This document shows, in pieces, positions 13,430 to 27,598 of a DNA stretch of 41,690 nt. The position numbers and the translations under genes were made by a program. The stretch comes from Myxococcus vastator (GTDB lineage: Bacteria; Myxococcota; Myxococcia; Myxococcales; Myxococcaceae): assembly GCF_010894475.1 (NCBI RefSeq), contig NZ_JAAIYB010000015.1, positions 1 to 41,690 on the forward strand, read 5' to 3'. Within the stretch, counting starts at the first letter, position 1. Every line of letters begins with the position of its first letter. Under the pieces are notes generated by a model that saw nothing but the letters and a program-made list of their open reading frames with translations, was not told where the DNA came from and did not search any database.

Positions 13430-14527
13430 TCAGACCGGCTTCAGGAGTTGGGCGATCTGGTGCATGAAGTCGGCGCGGGAGTCACACCTCAATCGCCCAT
13501 AGATGTCCCGCACGTGCACCTTTGCCGTATTGGGCTTCATCCGGAGCGCTTCGGCGATCTGGTCTGTGTTCATGTTGTTGGCCATGGCTTCGGCGACTGC
13601 AGCCTGCCGCTCGGTCAGTTGCCGGGCCAACTGGATGGGAAGCGAGATGGACTTGGGGAACTCGTTCAAGAAGAGCCCCCACTGGCGTGGACCTTCGTGC
13701 GGCGGCAATTCGATGAACGTGACGTGCAGCGACTGGTCGTTCTGGTGGAATTCCACTGTGTCGCTGCCGTCCCGCTCGAGGAGGTCCATCCGGACCAGGG
13801 CCTTCAGCCGGTCCACGAAGGAGCGAGGGAGCCCAGCGCGAGTTCTTGGGGCATGTGCGAACCACGCATCGAGGATTTCGCTGGCTCGCCGCGAGCGATG
13901 CACCTCGGAAGCCGCGGCATTCAAGATGATGAACTCGAAGCCCTGGCGTTGCCCCAACGCTTCCAGGAGACGGTATCCAGTCAAGGCGCTGTCAAGGATG
14001 CGGGAGTTGCGAATCGCGGCTTTGAAATGGCGCGAGAGGAGCTGCATGGCCCCTTGTTCCTTCCTGGAAAAGGGGCGGCACTTGTCCCGGTACGCCGTAA
14101 TTCCGCAGAACACACCCGCGTCGATGTTCAGCAGCACCGCCATGACCTGCTCCAAGTTCACGCCAATCTCACGGCTTTGTTGATAGAGGAGGCTGTGCTC
14201 CAGCGCTCTTCGGGAGAGCATCTCCTCGTCCCGAAGGACCGTATCAGGCTGGCGCACCACCGACTGGAGGACGAAGTCATTGGCCTTCAGCGATTCATAC
14301 TGGGCCAGCAGTTCGTTTGGCGCCCCTGCCTCTTCAATCCACTGGTACTCCACTGGCCGCCCTGGCGTGACGATGCACATTGCCCAGTAGTCCGCGGGGA
14401 TGAGGCGGGCGAGCGGAGCCTGCGCCTGGCTCAGCATGTCCGGCAGGTGCTTCGATTCGTGGAGTGCGAGAGCGACATCGTGGGTGAGCAGGAACTCACG
14501 CGAATTGAGGCGAATTGACGCGACCAT
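13430..14527 (-). CDS. LuxR-family transcriptional regulator
   Basis: 365 residues; ATG 14527 has GGAG 6 nt upstream. The C-terminal ~60 residues are a LuxR/GerE helix-turn-helix (LTERQAAVAEAMANNMNTDQIAEALRM-type, then NTAKVHVRDIYGRL). The N-terminal ~290 residues show no phosphoacceptor receiver domain. Their order (LNSREFLLTHDVALALHESKHLPDMLSQ and onward, ending in an RKEQGAMQLLSRHFKAAI-like helix) resembles the GAF/PAS-like sensor region of stand-alone LuxR proteins. Predicted to bind DNA in response to a small ligand. It faces the acyltransferase gene tail to tail, and its own upstream region holds a palindrome overlapping a possible -10 element. Confidence 0.85.
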   Translation of the reverse strand: MVASIRLNSREFLLTHDVALALHESKHLPDMLSQAQAPLARLIPADYWAMCIVTPGRPVEYQWIEEAGAPNELLAQYESLKANDFVLQSVVRQPDTVLRDEEMLSRRALEHSLLYQQSREIGVNLEQVMAVLLNIDAGVFCGITAYRDKCRPFSRKEQGAMQLLSRHFKAAIRNSRILDSALTGYRLLEALGQRQGFEFIILNAAASEVHRSRRASEILDAWFAHAPRTRAGLPRSFVDRLKALVRMDLLERDGSDTVEFHQNDQSLHVTFIELPPHEGPRQWGLFLNEFPKSISLPIQLARQLTERQAAVAEAMANNMNTDQIAEALRMKPNTAKVHVRDIYGRLRCDSRADFMHQIAQLLKPV

Positions 14528-14570
14528 TTATCACTCCGGCCAGTAGCTGCACCGATGGACAGCATAGAAG

Positions 14571-14608
14571 TTCAGGTCCTGAATAGGCATCCTGGCACTG
14601 TCTGTCAG
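14571..14608 (-). promoter_or_regulatory. Candidate luxR-type promoter with overlapping palindrome
   Basis: On the minus strand, CTGACA (14608-14603) and TATTCA (14585-14580) are spaced 17 nt, a weak sigma-70-like pair. The perfect palindrome TTCAGGTCCTGAA (14571-14583) overlaps the -10 element, 44 bp upstream of the LuxR-type start codon. The layout would suit autorepression. The palindrome is seen; promoter and regulator are inferred. Confidence 0.35.
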
Positions 14609-14754
14609 TACCACCGGGGAGGTAGACGCCACCCCCTTGTGCCCGAGCTGACCTGTCGCTAGTCGAAGGCGCGTACGGCCAGCTCCTGCGCCATCTTCAC
14701 GAGGGGGCGGGGCGGCCCTCCACGTCGGATCCATGAAGCCAGTACTACTCCCCT

Positions 14755-14783
14755 GGAGGTATGTGCGGCTCCGCGAAACCTCC
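14755..14783 (+). other. Nested stem-loop in the leader of the sbcD-like gene
   Basis: GGAGGT (14755-14760) pairs with ACCTCC (14778-14783), enclosing a GCGG-CT-CCGC hairpin (14765-14774). It ends 14 nt before the ATG of the sbcD-like gene, which lacks a close Shine-Dalgarno. The paired GGAGG could be sequestered, but it is rather far from the ATG. The rest of the 270-bp gap (14528-14797) shows only the promoter-like elements reported for the regulator gene. Confidence 0.3.
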
Positions 14784-14797
14784 GTACCGTCCTTTGA

Positions 14798-15925
14798 ATG
14801 GTCAGGATCCTTCATTCAGCGGATTGGCAGATGGGGCTCCGAGCCCGTCATGTGGCTCATGTCGCGGAGGACGTGCGGAAGGCGCGACTGGAGGCCGCGA
14901 GCAACGTCATCAGCGCGGCCAACCGGTCAAAGGTGGACGCCGTCGTCCTGGCGGGTGACATCTTCGAGCACAACGTCGTCGAGGATCGTGTCGTCCATGC
15001 GGTCATCAAGGTGCTCGCGGGCTCTCGCGCGCCCGTGTACATCCTGCCCGGCAACCACGATGCGCTGACGCCCGATGCCGTCTTCCGCCGGGCCTCCTGG
15101 AAGCAGCGCCCGGAGCACATCACCGTGCTGGAGGGGAACGCGGCGGTGCCCATCCCGAACACCGATGCCGTGTTGCTCCCCGCGCCACTCCGCCAGAAGA
15201 AGGGCATGAAGGACCCCACCGCCGGATGGGAGGGGGCGTCCAGCCTGGATGTGATTCGAATCGGCGTGGCGCATGGCTCCCTGCGCATCGAAGGCAAGCA
15301 CGCCGCGGATGACTTTCCCATCGCACTGGACGCGGCGGCCCGCGCTGGCCTCGACTACCTGGCCTTGGGGCACTGGCATGGGCAGTACATCCATGACGGT
15401 CGTACGGCCTACTCGGGAGCTCATGAGACGACGAAGTTTGGTGAGGCGGGGTCGGGGCAGGCGCTGCTGGTGGAACTCTCGTCGCGGGGCGCCGAGCCCC
15501 GGCTGGAGCCGATTGCAACAGGGGCGCTGACCTGGAGGACGGTGGCGCTGGACCTGAGCCAGGGCCACGCGCCGGAGGTGGCTGGGGCCCGGGAGCTCGT
15601 GGCGCAACTGGCACGCCCCGAAAGGGCGCTGCTGCGCATCCTCACCACGGGACTTTCCTCCGAGGACGCCTCATCCGGGTTGGAGGCGTTCCGGGATGAG
15701 CTTCAGGGGAGAGGGCTCCTCCATGTCGTCATCGAGCGTGAGGATGTCCCACGCGCCAAGGCAGAGGGGCGCCTCGCGGACATCGCGGGTTCGAGCAGCC
15801 TGGTCTCCTCGTTGCTGGAGGGGCTGAGCAGACCGGCCGCGCCTGGGCCAGGTGTCACGCCGGAGCCCGTCAGGCTCGCGGCCAGAGAGTTGCTGTCAGC
15901 GCTGGTGATGGAGGTGTGGAAATGA
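14798..15925 (+). CDS. SbcD/YhaO-like DNA exonuclease (metallophosphoesterase) subunit
   Basis: 375 residues. The calcineurin-like metallophosphoesterase motifs are in order: HSADWQMG at the N-terminus (this ADWQ form is common in YhaO-type proteins), LAGDIFEHN, LPGNHD and LALGHWHG, which together bind two metal ions. The C-terminal ~120 residues form the capping and ATPase-contact region. The N-terminal motif at residue 3 fixes the start at 14798. The stop overlaps the ATG of the following ATPase gene (ATGA), indicating translational coupling and a stoichiometric nuclease-ATPase complex acting on DNA ends or hairpins during repair. Paralogous to, not necessarily orthologous with, E. coli SbcD. 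Confidence 0.88.
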   Translation: MVRILHSADWQMGLRARHVAHVAEDVRKARLEAASNVISAANRSKVDAVVLAGDIFEHNVVEDRVVHAVIKVLAGSRAPVYILPGNHDALTPDAVFRRASWKQRPEHITVLEGNAAVPIPNTDAVLLPAPLRQKKGMKDPTAGWEGASSLDVIRIGVAHGSLRIEGKHAADDFPIALDAAARAGLDYLALGHWHGQYIHDGRTAYSGAHETTKFGEAGSGQALLVELSSRGAEPRLEPIATGALTWRTVALDLSQGHAPEVAGARELVAQLARPERALLRILTTGLSSEDASSGLEAFRDELQGRGLLHVVIEREDVPRAKAEGRLADIAGSSSLVSSLLEGLSRPAAPGPGVTPEPVRLAARELLSALVMEVWK

Positions 15926-18669
15926 TTCTGCGCAGGCTTTGCGTCCAGCACTTCCGCTGCTTCCGGAGCCCCGTGGAGCTGCAAGGGCTGGGAACGGGCA
16001 TCCATGTCATCCACGCGCCCAATGAGACGGGCAAGTCGAGCCTCATCCTGGCCGTCGCAAGGGCGCTGTTCGACCGCCACTCAACGAAGGACCGGGAGAT
16101 GCACCTGCTTCGTCCCTGGCAGACGAAGCTCTCTCCGCGGGTGACGCTGGAGTTCGAGACGGGAGGAAAGCGCTACCGGCTGGAGAAGGCGTTCCTGGAT
16201 GGCGCCAGCAGCGTCCTGGATGAGTGGACGGGGAGCCGGTTCGAGCGGCTCGCTGACTCGCAGGAGGCGGATGCGTTGGTCCGAGGCTTCCTCGTCTCCA
16301 GCGTGCCCGGAAACGGCGTGACGAAGGTGGGCAACTGGGGCCTGGCCCGGCTGCTCTGGCTGAATCAGTCGGCAGCGCGGTACGACCTACCCGGCCTCGA
16401 TACACCGCTCAAGGCCCGCCTCCTGGAGACGGTTGGCGTCGCCGCCCTGAGCAACGAGGAACAGTCCCTCCTGCATGCGATGGAGAGGGCCTACCGCCGG
16501 TTCTTCACGCCCAAGGCGGGAAAGCGCGTCGCCGGAAGCGACCTCGAACGTGAGGGGGCTCGCGTGCGGGAGTTGCGCGAGGAGGCGGCTCGGCTGACCC
16601 AGCGGCTGGCGGAGATCGAGCAGCTCGCCAGCGAGAGCATGGACCTGGGCCAGAAGCAGTGCTTGCTGGCCGAGGAACGGAGCGCCCATGAGCAGCAGCT
16701 CGCCAGCTTGCACGAGCGCATCGCGGAGGAGGAGAAGCTGGAGCAGCAGGCGGCGCTCCGGGAGAAGGACGTCGAGCGTCAGCGAAAGGAGTGGCAGGCG
16801 CTGGACCAGAAGCAGCGAGCGCTTCTCGCGCTCCAGCAGAAGATAGCCCAGCAGGAGGGGCTGCGGGCTCGCAACGAGCCGGCCTTGAAGGAGGCCCAGG
16901 GGCGTGTCCGGCGCGCCGAGGACGGGGCTCGGGAAGCACGCGAGCGACACAAGGCGCAGCAGGGGGAAGTGGAGCTGGCGGAGCAGCGCGTGGAGCGAGG
17001 ACGCCTCCTCGAGGATGCGCGCGCCTCCCTGGAGGCGCAGCGGAAGTTGGACGCGCTCGTCAAGCAGGGGACGCGGGTGGAGACCGGGGTGGAGAATGCC
17101 CGGCGCAAGGCCGCGGCGCTGAAGGCGCTTCCAGACACAGAGGTGAAGCGCGCCGAGGAGGTGGAGCGCAAGCTGACGCAGGCCCTGGACAGGCTGGCCG
17201 CACAGGGCGTGGAGGTCTCCTTTACGGCCGAGAGCCCGCAGCGCATCGAGTGGGAGGCCCAGGGGCACACCACCCCGCACAAGCTCACCAGGGAGGGCCA
17301 GAAGGTCTTTAAGGGGGTGCGCGCGGGTTCACTGCGCATCATGGGCGTGGGCGAAGTCCGCGTGCGCACCGCGGCCGAGGAGATTGGCAAGCTCGAAGCG
17401 GAGGTCGAGAAGCACAGGAAGGACCTGGCGCGCCGCCTCCATGAGCACGGCGTCGATGATGTGGTGGGCCTGCGCGCGGCGTGGCAGTCCCAGCAGGCCG
17501 TGCTTCAGGAGCTGTCGAAGTACGAGGAAGCACGGAGCCAGTTCCTGGAGGACCACAAAGTCGAGAGCGTCGAGGTGCTCAGGGAACAGCAGCGTGAGCA
17601 GGCACGGAAGACCGGGACGCTGAGCGCCCAGCTCAACCTTTCGCGGGAGGAGCTTCAGACCCACCCGTTTCCCGAGCTGAAGGCGCTGACGGAGGAGCTC
17701 AAGGCCCGCAGGCAGGAGGTGAAGGTTCGGGACAAGGCGCGGGAGGAGGCGGAGGGGGCGCTCCGGACGACAGAGCAGCACCTGAAGGTCGTCACGCAGG
17801 GGCGCAACTCCGCGCAGGCCGCGGCCCAGGCGCTGGGCTTGGAGCTGAAGACCCAGCTCAACACCCTGGGCTTGTCGCTCGAAGAGTTGGGCGCGGAGGT
17901 CGCGCGGGCGGAGGCGGAGCTGCTCCGCTTGGAGAACATGGTCAAGGGGCTCCGAGCGCAACTCCCCGGCCCGGAGGCGCGCGCCACGTTCGCGCGGAAG
18001 AGGCTGCAGGACACGTTGGAGCGGATTGGCGGCGAGGAGAAGAAGAACCAGGAGGAGCGCATCCGGGCGCAGGCCTTGCTGGAGCAGGCCGCGGCGGACG
18101 GACTGTACTCACGGCACTGCGAGGCGGAGGAGAAGCTGGCGCTGGCGGAGGCCTCGTACCAGCGACTGGAGACACGGGCCCAGGCAGCGGAGCGCCTCCG
18201 CGCCATGTCCCAGGCCTGGCAGGACCAGGTGAACCAGACGTTCGTGGCGCCCATCGAGGAGGAGCTCCACGCTCGCCTAGCGTATATCCGTGGAGGAGGG
18301 CGGCCCGAGCGACTGCATTTGGACGCGGAGTTCAGCGAGGCACGGCTGCAGACGGCGGAGGGGCCCTGGCCGCTGGAGGGCTTCTCGTGGGGGATGCGCG
18401 AACAGACCCTGTTCGCTCTGCGGCTGGCGCTCGGGGAGCTGCTGGCCAGGAAAGGGCCGCGACCGGAGCCACAGCTCGTCGTCCTCGACGACGCCCTGGT
18501 GAACACAGACGCGGCCCGGCATCAGCGCGCGCTGGAGGTCATCGAAAGCGCGGGGGACTCGTTGCAGATCCTCATCCTCACGGCCTTCCCGGAGCGCTAC
18601 CGGACCCTCCGGGGCGTGAAGGAGTTCGACCTGAAGGCCCTGGCCTCGGTCACCGCGACGGTGCGGTAG
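15922..18669 (+). CDS. SbcC/YhaN-like coiled-coil ATPase
   Basis: 915 residues; ATG 15922 is chosen over GTG 15916 because GGAGG lies 7 nt upstream and it forms an ATGA overlap with the sbcD-like stop. It is an SMC/Rad50-type ATPase: Walker A APNETGKSS (about 32-40), long heptad-rich coiled coils (about 190-425 and 495-790), a signature-like region FSWGMREQTLFALRLAL (about 821), and a Walker B/D-loop LVVLDDALVNTDAARHQ (about 852-868). No CxxC zinc hook is present anywhere. The coiled coils are instead interrupted by a glycine/beta-rich segment of about 65 residues (about 428-493). Expected to regulate the adjacent nuclease by ATP-driven opening and closing. Its last 20 bases overlap the convergent 183-residue gene. 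Confidence 0.88.
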   Translation: MILRRLCVQHFRCFRSPVELQGLGTGIHVIHAPNETGKSSLILAVARALFDRHSTKDREMHLLRPWQTKLSPRVTLEFETGGKRYRLEKAFLDGASSVLDEWTGSRFERLADSQEADALVRGFLVSSVPGNGVTKVGNWGLARLLWLNQSAARYDLPGLDTPLKARLLETVGVAALSNEEQSLLHAMERAYRRFFTPKAGKRVAGSDLEREGARVRELREEAARLTQRLAEIEQLASESMDLGQKQCLLAEERSAHEQQLASLHERIAEEEKLEQQAALREKDVERQRKEWQALDQKQRALLALQQKIAQQEGLRARNEPALKEAQGRVRRAEDGAREARERHKAQQGEVELAEQRVERGRLLEDARASLEAQRKLDALVKQGTRVETGVENARRKAAALKALPDTEVKRAEEVERKLTQALDRLAAQGVEVSFTAESPQRIEWEAQGHTTPHKLTREGQKVFKGVRAGSLRIMGVGEVRVRTAAEEIGKLEAEVEKHRKDLARRLHEHGVDDVVGLRAAWQSQQAVLQELSKYEEARSQFLEDHKVESVEVLREQQREQARKTGTLSAQLNLSREELQTHPFPELKALTEELKARRQEVKVRDKAREEAEGALRTTEQHLKVVTQGRNSAQAAAQALGLELKTQLNTLGLSLEELGAEVARAEAELLRLENMVKGLRAQLPGPEARATFARKRLQDTLERIGGEEKKNQEERIRAQALLEQAAADGLYSRHCEAEEKLALAEASYQRLETRAQAAERLRAMSQAWQDQVNQTFVAPIEEELHARLAYIRGGGRPERLHLDAEFSEARLQTAEGPWPLEGFSWGMREQTLFALRLALGELLARKGPRPEPQLVVLDDALVNTDAARHQRALEVIESAGDSLQILILTAFPERYRTLRGVKEFDLKALASVTATVR

Positions 18670-19201
18670 GGGGCAAGCCATTGGGCTGAAGAGCGGATGC
18701 CTCCTTGCGCATGGCCTGGATGGATTGCCTCGCAAATGGACTCTTCGGGTCGCTGACAAAGACGACGAACCCCGTCCTCATGACCAGCGCCCCTGGGAGT
18801 TCCCAGTATGCGCCGAGCTTCGTTCTCACCGCTGGAGGCCCGAGGTGCCGCTCCAGGTGCGCCTCCATCTGCTTGCCCCAGCGCAGAAGTTGCTCGTAGG
18901 GACCCATGAGAGGCTGGAACGCGATGCTCTCGAGTCCTTGACCGGTCTGCAGGAAAGCCACCTTGAGCAGCGGAACGCTGGCGAGGGTCAACGGCGGGTT
19001 CCGCCACTCCCGGGACTCGGGGTGCACAATCTCCGTTGGACAGGGTTCGGGATGGTAGGGCTCTAGCGCGTGAGGGGAGTGCCGCTCCAGCGACGCCGCG
19101 GATGCCCCCCAGGATGGGAGCTCCATTCCCAGAGCGGTCTCAAGCGGTGACGTCACGGGTGCAGCGGTGAGTAACGCCAGCAGCACTGGGGCGAGGGTCA
19201 T
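18650..19201 (-). CDS. Exported protein of unknown function
   Basis: 183 residues. Begins with a short hydrophobic signal (MTLAPVLLALLTAAPVTS, signal-peptidase-I-like). The mature sequence has conserved-looking Pro/Trp-rich patches (HPESREWRNPPLTLASVPLLKVAFLQ) and a single predicted globular part, with no family I recognise. GGAGGAG lies 5 nt before ATG 19201. It follows the AAA+ gene of the injection cluster by 128 bp on the same strand, so it could be the last gene of that transcript or independent. The 3' end overlaps the convergent sbcC-like gene by 20 bp. Confidence 0.6.
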   Translation of the reverse strand: MTLAPVLLALLTAAPVTSPLETALGMELPSWGASAASLERHSPHALEPYHPEPCPTEIVHPESREWRNPPLTLASVPLLKVAFLQTGQGLESIAFQPLMGPYEQLLRWGKQMEAHLERHLGPPAVRTKLGAYWELPGALVMRTGFVVFVSDPKSPFARQSIQAMRKEASALQPNGLPPTAPSR

Positions 19202-19329
19202 GGTGCTCCTCCGAACGGGTGAGCGCCCTCCTGCACGCCGGGTGCCGACGCGCAGGGCCCGCGCTCCGAGAGTACCACTGCCACCGGCCTACGTGCGGCG
19301 CTGTCGTTCTGGCCGACGGACCTACGCCA

Positions 19330-21293
19330 CTAGCGGCGCTTTGTGTCACGGGGGCCGCCAACGGAGCCCGGGGGACGGAGCTCGGAGGGGGGCTCGCGGC
19401 CCAGCTTCCGGTACTCATGTGCGAGCGCCTCCAGGATGTCCGCAGGGTGGATGGCGCGGCCCGCCTCCCGCGCGATGAGCGCGGCCGTCAGCACCACGTT
19501 GCGAATCTGCCCTCCTGCCAGGTCCGCCGTCGCAGCCAGTCGGCTCAATTCCCTGGCGGGGAGCTCGTGCGCCGTGCCCAGGTGCGTGCTCCAGAGCGCG
19601 CGCCGCTCGGCGGGGCCGGGCAGGGTGAAGTCGATGATGGCATCGAGGCGGCGCGTGAACGCTGAATCGAACCGGCTCTTGCTGTTGCTGGTCAGGAGGG
19701 CCACGCCGTCGAACGCCTCGATTCGCTGGAGCAGGTAGTTCGTCTGTGCGTTGGCGAACCGGTCGTTCGAGTCCTTCACGTCGGTGCGCTTGGCGAAGAG
19801 CGAGTCCGCCTCATCGAAGAGCAGCACCAGGTCGGCATGCTCGGCCCGCGCGAAGAGCTGCGAGAGGTTCTTCTCCGTCTCGCCGATGTACTTGCTCGTC
19901 ACCGACGCCAGGTCGACGCGGTAGAGCGGCAGTCCCAGCTTCGTGGCCAGCCAGCCCGCGGCGAGCGTCTTGCCCGTGCCCGACGCGCCCATGAAGAGCG
20001 CCCGGACCCCCGCGCGGTAGCGCACCGTCGCGGAGGGGCCCAGGCCGTCCACCAGGTCGTCCCGCGCGCGGCACCGCGCCAGGAGCAGCTCCAGCTCTCG
20101 TTTCACCTGGGGCACCAGGACGATGGCGTCGTCGTGGATGGCGTCCATCAACGGCTCCGCGAGCGTGCTCATGCCCTCGGACTCCGCCACCCACGCCGCC
20201 GCGAGCACGTCTTCGAGCTCGGGCGCCTGCCGCCCGTCCAGCTCCGCCTTCTGCCGTGCCAGCCGGCCCAACTGGGCAATCCGTCCCGCGCCCTGGCGGT
20301 GCCGCCGGGCCAGCTCCTCCGCGAGCGCCGGTGCGCCCAGTGAGGACTCCCACAGCGCCCGCCGCTCCTCGCTGGGAGGCCGTGGAACGGACCAGCGCAA
20401 CACCGCGCGGTCCGCCGCGTCGAGCGTGCCCTCCGGCCCGGTGAGGGCCAGCACGGGGCCGCTGTAGTACGGCAGGTTGGGAAGGGCCTTCCGCTCGCCG
20501 GGCCCGAGCTCGTGGACATGGATGGGGAGCAGTCCTCGCTGAATCAGGAAGGGCCCCAAGCCCGGCTGCGGCTCCGCTCCGAGGAAGAGGGGCGCGCGCC
20601 CGAGCGACGTTGCGACCGCCGCCGCCACGGTGCGGGTCTCAGAGAGGGACGTGCCGCGCAGCACGAGCGTCGACCGAGGCTTGTCCGCGAGAAAGCGCGC
20701 ATACCGGTGCACGCCGTCCATGATGGAGGGAGGCAGCGGGACTTCCAGGTGGTGGGCCGCGCCGAGCGTTGCCCCAGGCCAGGTGACGTCGTGGCCGGAC
20801 AGCGCCAGGAAGAGCGGCAGCGGCATGGCCAGCGTTTGTTCGCACAGTGGCAGCTCCTCCCGGAGGCGCGTCAACAGCCCGCTGCCCAGGGCCGCTCCGG
20901 CGGTGAGAAGGAGCAGGGCCTCCTGTCCCACGGAAGCGGCCGGCGCCAGCGCGCTGGACACCAGTCCCAGCGTGGGCCGGGAGGCCCCCACGGGCGCTTG
21001 AAGGTACGCGACGGCCCGGCCCACCATCGGGTCCTGCTCGACGGCGGCGACCAGGACCACTGCGAGGAGCTCCACCAGCGAGAGCCCGAGCGCTTCGCCG
21101 AGCATCACGAGTCCAGCATCCTCGGAGCCCGGACGTGTGAGCCGCTCCCGCGCCCGAGTGACCCAGTCCCGTCCTGTTGCGTCCAGGTGCTGTCGCAGGA
21201 AGCGCAGCTCGATGGCCTCTCCATCCCCTGAGTCCTCTTGTGTGAGGGCCAGCGCCGCGAGGACCGTGGTGCGAAGGGGCAGGGAGGACGTCG

Positions 21294-21297
<4 letters not shown>
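19330..21297 (-). CDS. AAA+ ATPase of contractile injection system (Afp15/Pvc15-like)
   Basis: 655 residues. The N-terminal ~400 residues carry the helical region typical of eCIS ATPases (LSLVELLAVVLVAAVEQDP, then VAYLQAP...RPTLGLVSSAL) and a degenerate first nucleotide-binding region without a good Walker A. The C-terminal AAA+ module has Walker A GASGTGKT (about 436-443), a pore-like segment SVTSKYIGETEKN, Walker B LLFDEADSLF (about 490-497), sensor-1 LLTSNSKSRFDSAF and an arginine-finger region FTRRLDAI. In eCIS clusters such ATPases are thought to help assembly or cargo/tube loading. Its start overlaps the stop of the preceding gene by 4 bp, and it is the last injection-system gene recognised. 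Confidence 0.88.

Positions 21298-27598
<6,301 letters not shown>

Noticed and set aside
14531-14815. 94-codon minus-strand ORF upstream of the regulator gene
   Set aside because: No ribosome-binding site, overlaps promoter-like elements and the sbcD-like start, and lacks any family resemblance.
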